A program made the position numbers and the translations under genes. Below the pieces are notes generated by a model. That model ran no database searches, had not been told where the DNA came from, and was given only the letters and a program-made list of their open reading frames with translations. DNA of 44,173 nucleotides, from the NCBI GenBank assembly GCA_964623515.1, contig CAZURV010000014.1, forward strand, positions 1 to 44,173, read 5' to 3'. Shown here one piece after another: positions 41,256 through 44,173 of the stretch. Source of the stretch: RUG714 sp964623515 (GTDB lineage: Bacteria; Bacillota; Clostridia; Oscillospirales; Acutalibacteraceae). Position 1 is the stretch's first letter; the number at the start of each line of letters is the position of its first letter.

Positions 41256-41277
41256 GAAAAATTTGGCAGATTTACCC

Positions 41278-41306
41278 TTGAAATATGATAGCAAATATTA
41301 TAAAAT
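41278..41306 (+). promoter_or_regulatory. Possible promoter of ppdK
   Basis: TTGAAA (41278-41283), a 17-bp spacer and TAAAAT (41301-41306, 5/6). It is divergent from the glmU promoter and would give a leader of about 120 nt. Confidence 0.45.
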
Positions 41307-41435
41307 TATTTTTGCGACTTTTAGTGTGCCTTATTTTGTTAAAAATAAAACGAAAGCTTATGCCTGAAAATTTTGAAAGCAATGTAATTATACCGGTGTA
41401 AGCGAATAAAAAGGAAAAATGGAGGATACGGAAAA

Positions 41436-44075
41436 ATGGCAAAATATGTTTACCTTTTTTCAGAGGGAAACGGCTCCATGAGAGAGCTTCTTGGCGGCAA
41501 AGGTGCAAACCTTGCCGAAATGACCAATCTTGGAATGCCTGTTCCCCAGGGCTTTACGGTTTCAACCGAAGCCTGCACAAGATATTATGACGACGGCAAG
41601 GTTATCGGAGCTGATATTGAACAGCAGATTTACGAAGCACTTGCAAAAACAGAAGAAATCAACGGCAAAAAATTCGGTGATTCTCAAAATCCGCTTCTCG
41701 TTTCGGTTCGTTCGGGAGCACGCGCTTCCATGCCCGGTATGATGGATACCATTCTGAACCTTGGGATCAATGATGAAGTTGCGGAGGGACTGATTAAATC
41801 AAATCCCGATCCTAAGTTTGCAAGGTTTGTTTACGATTCATACCGCAGATTCATTCAGATGTTTTCAGACGTTGTTATGGAGCTTTCCAAAAAGAAATTT
41901 GAGGTAATCATCGATGAACTCAAAGCGAAAAAAGGCGTTAAGTTTGACGTTGAGCTTGAAACGGAAGATATGAAAGAGCTTGTTAAACTCTTCAAGGCAT
42001 TTTATAAAGAAGAAAAGGGAGAGGACTTTCCGTCCGATCCGAAAGTTCAGATGATGGAAGCCGTTAAGGCTGTATTCCGTTCCTGGGATAACCCGAGAGC
42101 CAACGTCTACCGCAGAATGAACGATATTCCGTATTCATGGGGTACGGCGGTTAATGTTCAGCCTATGGTATTCGGCAATCTGAATATGAATTCGGGAACG
42201 GGCGTTGCATTTACACGAAATCCTGCAACCGGTGAGAAGGGACTTTATGGCGAATATCTTATCAATGCGCAGGGTGAAGACGTTGTCGCAGGCGTTAGAA
42301 CTCCGTCTCCGATTTCGGCGCTTGAAAAGGAAATGCCTGAGGTTTACAAGCAGTTCCACGATATTGCAATGACGCTTGAAAATCATTATAAAGATATGCA
42401 GGATATGGAGTTTACTATTGAGAACGGAAAGCTTTATATGCTTCAGACGCGTAACGGCAAGAGAACTGCTGCGGCAGCTCTTAAAGTTGCGGTTGATCTT
42501 GTTGATGAAGGTATGATAGACGAAGAAGAAGCCGTTCTCCGTGTTGAGCCGAAACAGCTTGATTCACTGCTTCATCCCCAGTTTGACACCGCTGCTCTCA
42601 AAAAAGCAGAGCCTATCGGAAAAGGTATCGCCGCTTCTCCCGGCGCAGCATGCGGTAAAGTTGTATTCACTGCAGACAGCGCGAAAGAATGGGCGAAAAA
42701 AGGTGAAAAAGTTGTTCTTGTCCGTCTCGAAACATCCCCTGATGATATTGAAGGCATGGTCGTTGCGGAGGGTATTCTGACAGCCCGCGGAGGCACCACC
42801 TCACATGCGGCCGTAGTTGCCCGCGGAATGGGAACCTGCTGTGTATCGGGATGTGGAGAAATCATTATGCACGCGGAAGACAAGTATTTTGAGCTCGGCG
42901 GCAAAAGATACAACGAGGGCGATTTCATTTCTATTGACGGTTCAGTCGGCAATATTTACGGTGAAGCGATTCCCACCGTTCAGGCTTCAATCAGCGGTGA
43001 TTTTGAAAAATATATGAACTGGGCGGATAACGCAAGAGACAACTTTAAAATCAGAACGAATGCGGATAATCCGAGAGATGCGAAACAGGCTGTTGATTTT
43101 GGTGCAGACGGTATCGGTCTCTGCCGTACAGAGCATATGTTCTTTGAGGCGGACAGGATTAAAGAATTCCGTAAAATGATTCTTGCCAAGACTCCTGAAG
43201 ACAGAGAAAAGGCACTCAAAAATATTCTTCCGCTCCAGCAGGGCGATTTTGAAGAAATGTATAAGGTGCTTGAAGGTAGACCGATGACAATCCGTTTCCT
43301 CGATCCTCCTCTTCATGAATTTGTTCCGCAGAAAGATGATGAAATCAAAGAGCTTGCAGATGAACTCGGCATAACATCCGAGGAAGTTAAGGAAGTATGC
43401 AGTTATCTTCATGAAGTCAATCCTATGATGGGTCACCGCGGATGCCGTCTTGCCGTAACTTATCCTGAAATTGCAAAAATGCAGACGACTGCAGTTATCA
43501 ATGCGGCGCTCAACGTTCAGGAAGAAACCGGCATCAGCATTACTCCGGAAATTATGATTCCGCTCGTATGTGAGGCAAAGGAACTTAAATTTGTGAAAGA
43601 CATTGTTGTGAAAACAGCGGACGCGATTATTGAAAAATCAGGCGCTGATATGCAATATGAAGTAGGTACAATGATTGAGATCCCGCGTGCTGCGCTTATG
43701 GCTGATGAAATCGCTGAAGAAGCGCAGTTCTTCTGCTTCGGAACAAACGACCTTACGCAGATGACATTCGGGTTCAGCCGTGACGACTGCGGGAAATTCC
43801 TTGAAGCTTATTATGATGCAAAGATTTTTGAAGCGGATCCGTTTGCAAAGCTTGATCAGGACGGTGTCGGCAAACTGATGAAGATGGCGGTTGCAATGGG
43901 TAAAAAAGTGAATCCGTCCATGCATTTCGGTATCTGTGGAGAACACGGCGGCGATCCCAGCTCTGTTGAGTTCTGTTACAATATTGGCCTTGACTATGCA
44001 TCTTGCTCACCTTTCCGCGTTCCTATTGCAAGGCTTTCCGCGGCACAGGCTGCGATAAAAGCCGGCAGGAACTAA
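41436..44075 (+). CDS. ppdK: Pyruvate, phosphate dikinase
   Basis: 879-residue enzyme that interconverts pyruvate, ATP and phosphate with PEP, AMP and pyrophosphate; in clostridia it works in PPi-linked glycolysis or gluconeogenesis. The nucleotide-binding domain comes first (GGKGANLAEMTNLGMPVPQGF, GARASMPGMMDTILNLG). The phosphohistidine domain follows, with the catalytic His about 457 in ARGGTTSHAAVVARGMG. The PEP/pyruvate barrel has GLCRTEHMFF, MIEIPRAAL and the catalytic Cys about 833 in FGICGEHGGDP. The length is standard and both ends are inside the window. GGAGG lies ten bases before the ATG. It is monocistronic. Confidence 0.98.
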   Translation: MAKYVYLFSEGNGSMRELLGGKGANLAEMTNLGMPVPQGFTVSTEACTRYYDDGKVIGADIEQQIYEALAKTEEINGKKFGDSQNPLLVSVRSGARASMPGMMDTILNLGINDEVAEGLIKSNPDPKFARFVYDSYRRFIQMFSDVVMELSKKKFEVIIDELKAKKGVKFDVELETEDMKELVKLFKAFYKEEKGEDFPSDPKVQMMEAVKAVFRSWDNPRANVYRRMNDIPYSWGTAVNVQPMVFGNLNMNSGTGVAFTRNPATGEKGLYGEYLINAQGEDVVAGVRTPSPISALEKEMPEVYKQFHDIAMTLENHYKDMQDMEFTIENGKLYMLQTRNGKRTAAAALKVAVDLVDEGMIDEEEAVLRVEPKQLDSLLHPQFDTAALKKAEPIGKGIAASPGAACGKVVFTADSAKEWAKKGEKVVLVRLETSPDDIEGMVVAEGILTARGGTTSHAAVVARGMGTCCVSGCGEIIMHAEDKYFELGGKRYNEGDFISIDGSVGNIYGEAIPTVQASISGDFEKYMNWADNARDNFKIRTNADNPRDAKQAVDFGADGIGLCRTEHMFFEADRIKEFRKMILAKTPEDREKALKNILPLQQGDFEEMYKVLEGRPMTIRFLDPPLHEFVPQKDDEIKELADELGITSEEVKEVCSYLHEVNPMMGHRGCRLAVTYPEIAKMQTTAVINAALNVQEETGISITPEIMIPLVCEAKELKFVKDIVVKTADAIIEKSGADMQYEVGTMIEIPRAALMADEIAEEAQFFCFGTNDLTQMTFGFSRDDCGKFLEAYYDAKIFEADPFAKLDQDGVGKLMKMAVAMGKKVNPSMHFGICGEHGGDPSSVEFCYNIGLDYASCSPFRVPIARLSAAQAAIKAGRN

Positions 44076-44138
44076 GACATCTTTTGTTAATGGGTAAAGC
44101 CATATAACAGCCAATAGGCAAAATTAAATATCAAATTT

Positions 44139-44173
44139 AGACCTTGTAGATTAACTTCTGCAAGGTCTTTTTT
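44139..44173 (+). terminator. Intrinsic terminator of ppdK
   Basis: AGACCTTG and CAAGGTCT pair at the base of a hairpin, followed by a T run that reaches the window end. Confidence 0.78.

Noticed and set aside
1..44173. CRISPR array, prophage, insertion sequence with transposase, or rRNA operon
   Set aside because: No regularly spaced repeats, phage genes, transposase motifs or rRNA sequences were seen.

Overview
The window looks like chromosomal DNA of an anaerobic, low-to-mid GC Firmicute of class Clostridia, probably Oscillospiraceae/Ruminococcaceae-like. This rests on gene content and order: spoVT, the glmU-pth-mfd-rsmE order, class III fructose-bisphosphatase, type III glutamine synthetase, the dapF/dapL diaminopimelate route, pyruvate phosphate dikinase, strong AGGAGG ribosome binding sites and U-rich intrinsic terminators. 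It is mostly housekeeping DNA. I see no prophage, transposase, CRISPR array or rRNA gene.

Layout. 1-5.1 kb: 3' part of a TrpB-like gene, a small FNT-type channel, an exported CHAP hydrolase behind a ~260-nt structured leader, and hflX. 5.4-7.5 kb: ksgA-alr. 7.5-13 kb: a sodium:neurotransmitter-type symporter, tRNA-Pro, a GtrA-like protein, an EF-G-like GTPase, and a tRNA-Met/tRNA-Glu pair. 13.2-15.2 kb: pyrG with a promoter-proximal attenuator. 15.4-20 kb: a nitrogen-assimilation locus with type III glutamine synthetase behind a leader terminator, then an ammonium channel fused to a PII domain. 20-24.4 kb: fbp (class III), dapF, dapL. 24.4-29 kb: a zinc-ribbon membrane protein, a SLOG-type protein divergent from an XRE regulator, an iron-type alcohol dehydrogenase, and a merR/CMD-cupin/flavodoxin operon. 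29-31.4 kb: tRNA-Ala, a small acidic protein, thiN, spoVT. 31.5-34.7 kb: a membrane-bound sugar-nucleotide dehydratase and an Mrp-type Fe-S carrier. 35-41.2 kb: the glmU-pth-mfd-rsmE operon. 41.4-44.1 kb: ppdK.

The most unusual signal is not a protein. A family of ~160-180 bp multi-hairpin intergenic repeats occurs at least nine times. Five copies are close (near 1.1, 15.2, 27.2, 30.4 and 31.5 kb) and four are diverged (near 2.1, 22.1, 31.7 and 34.7 kb). Most begin TATAAC, and the less diverged ones end near TTTAAA. The central hairpin carries compensatory base changes, so its fold rather than its sequence seems to be kept. Two copies lie tail-to-tail around a promoter, and one supplies the stop codon of the mrp gene.

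Regulation is unusually readable. It includes a MerR-type promoter with a 19-bp spacer and dyad, twin palindromes between the SLOG and XRE genes, a pyrG transcript predicted to start with GGG directly before a terminator hairpin, a leader terminator before glutamine synthetase, and a long CHAP-gene leader whose first seven nucleotides can pair with the seven just before the ribosome binding site. All functions are inferred from sequence alone.
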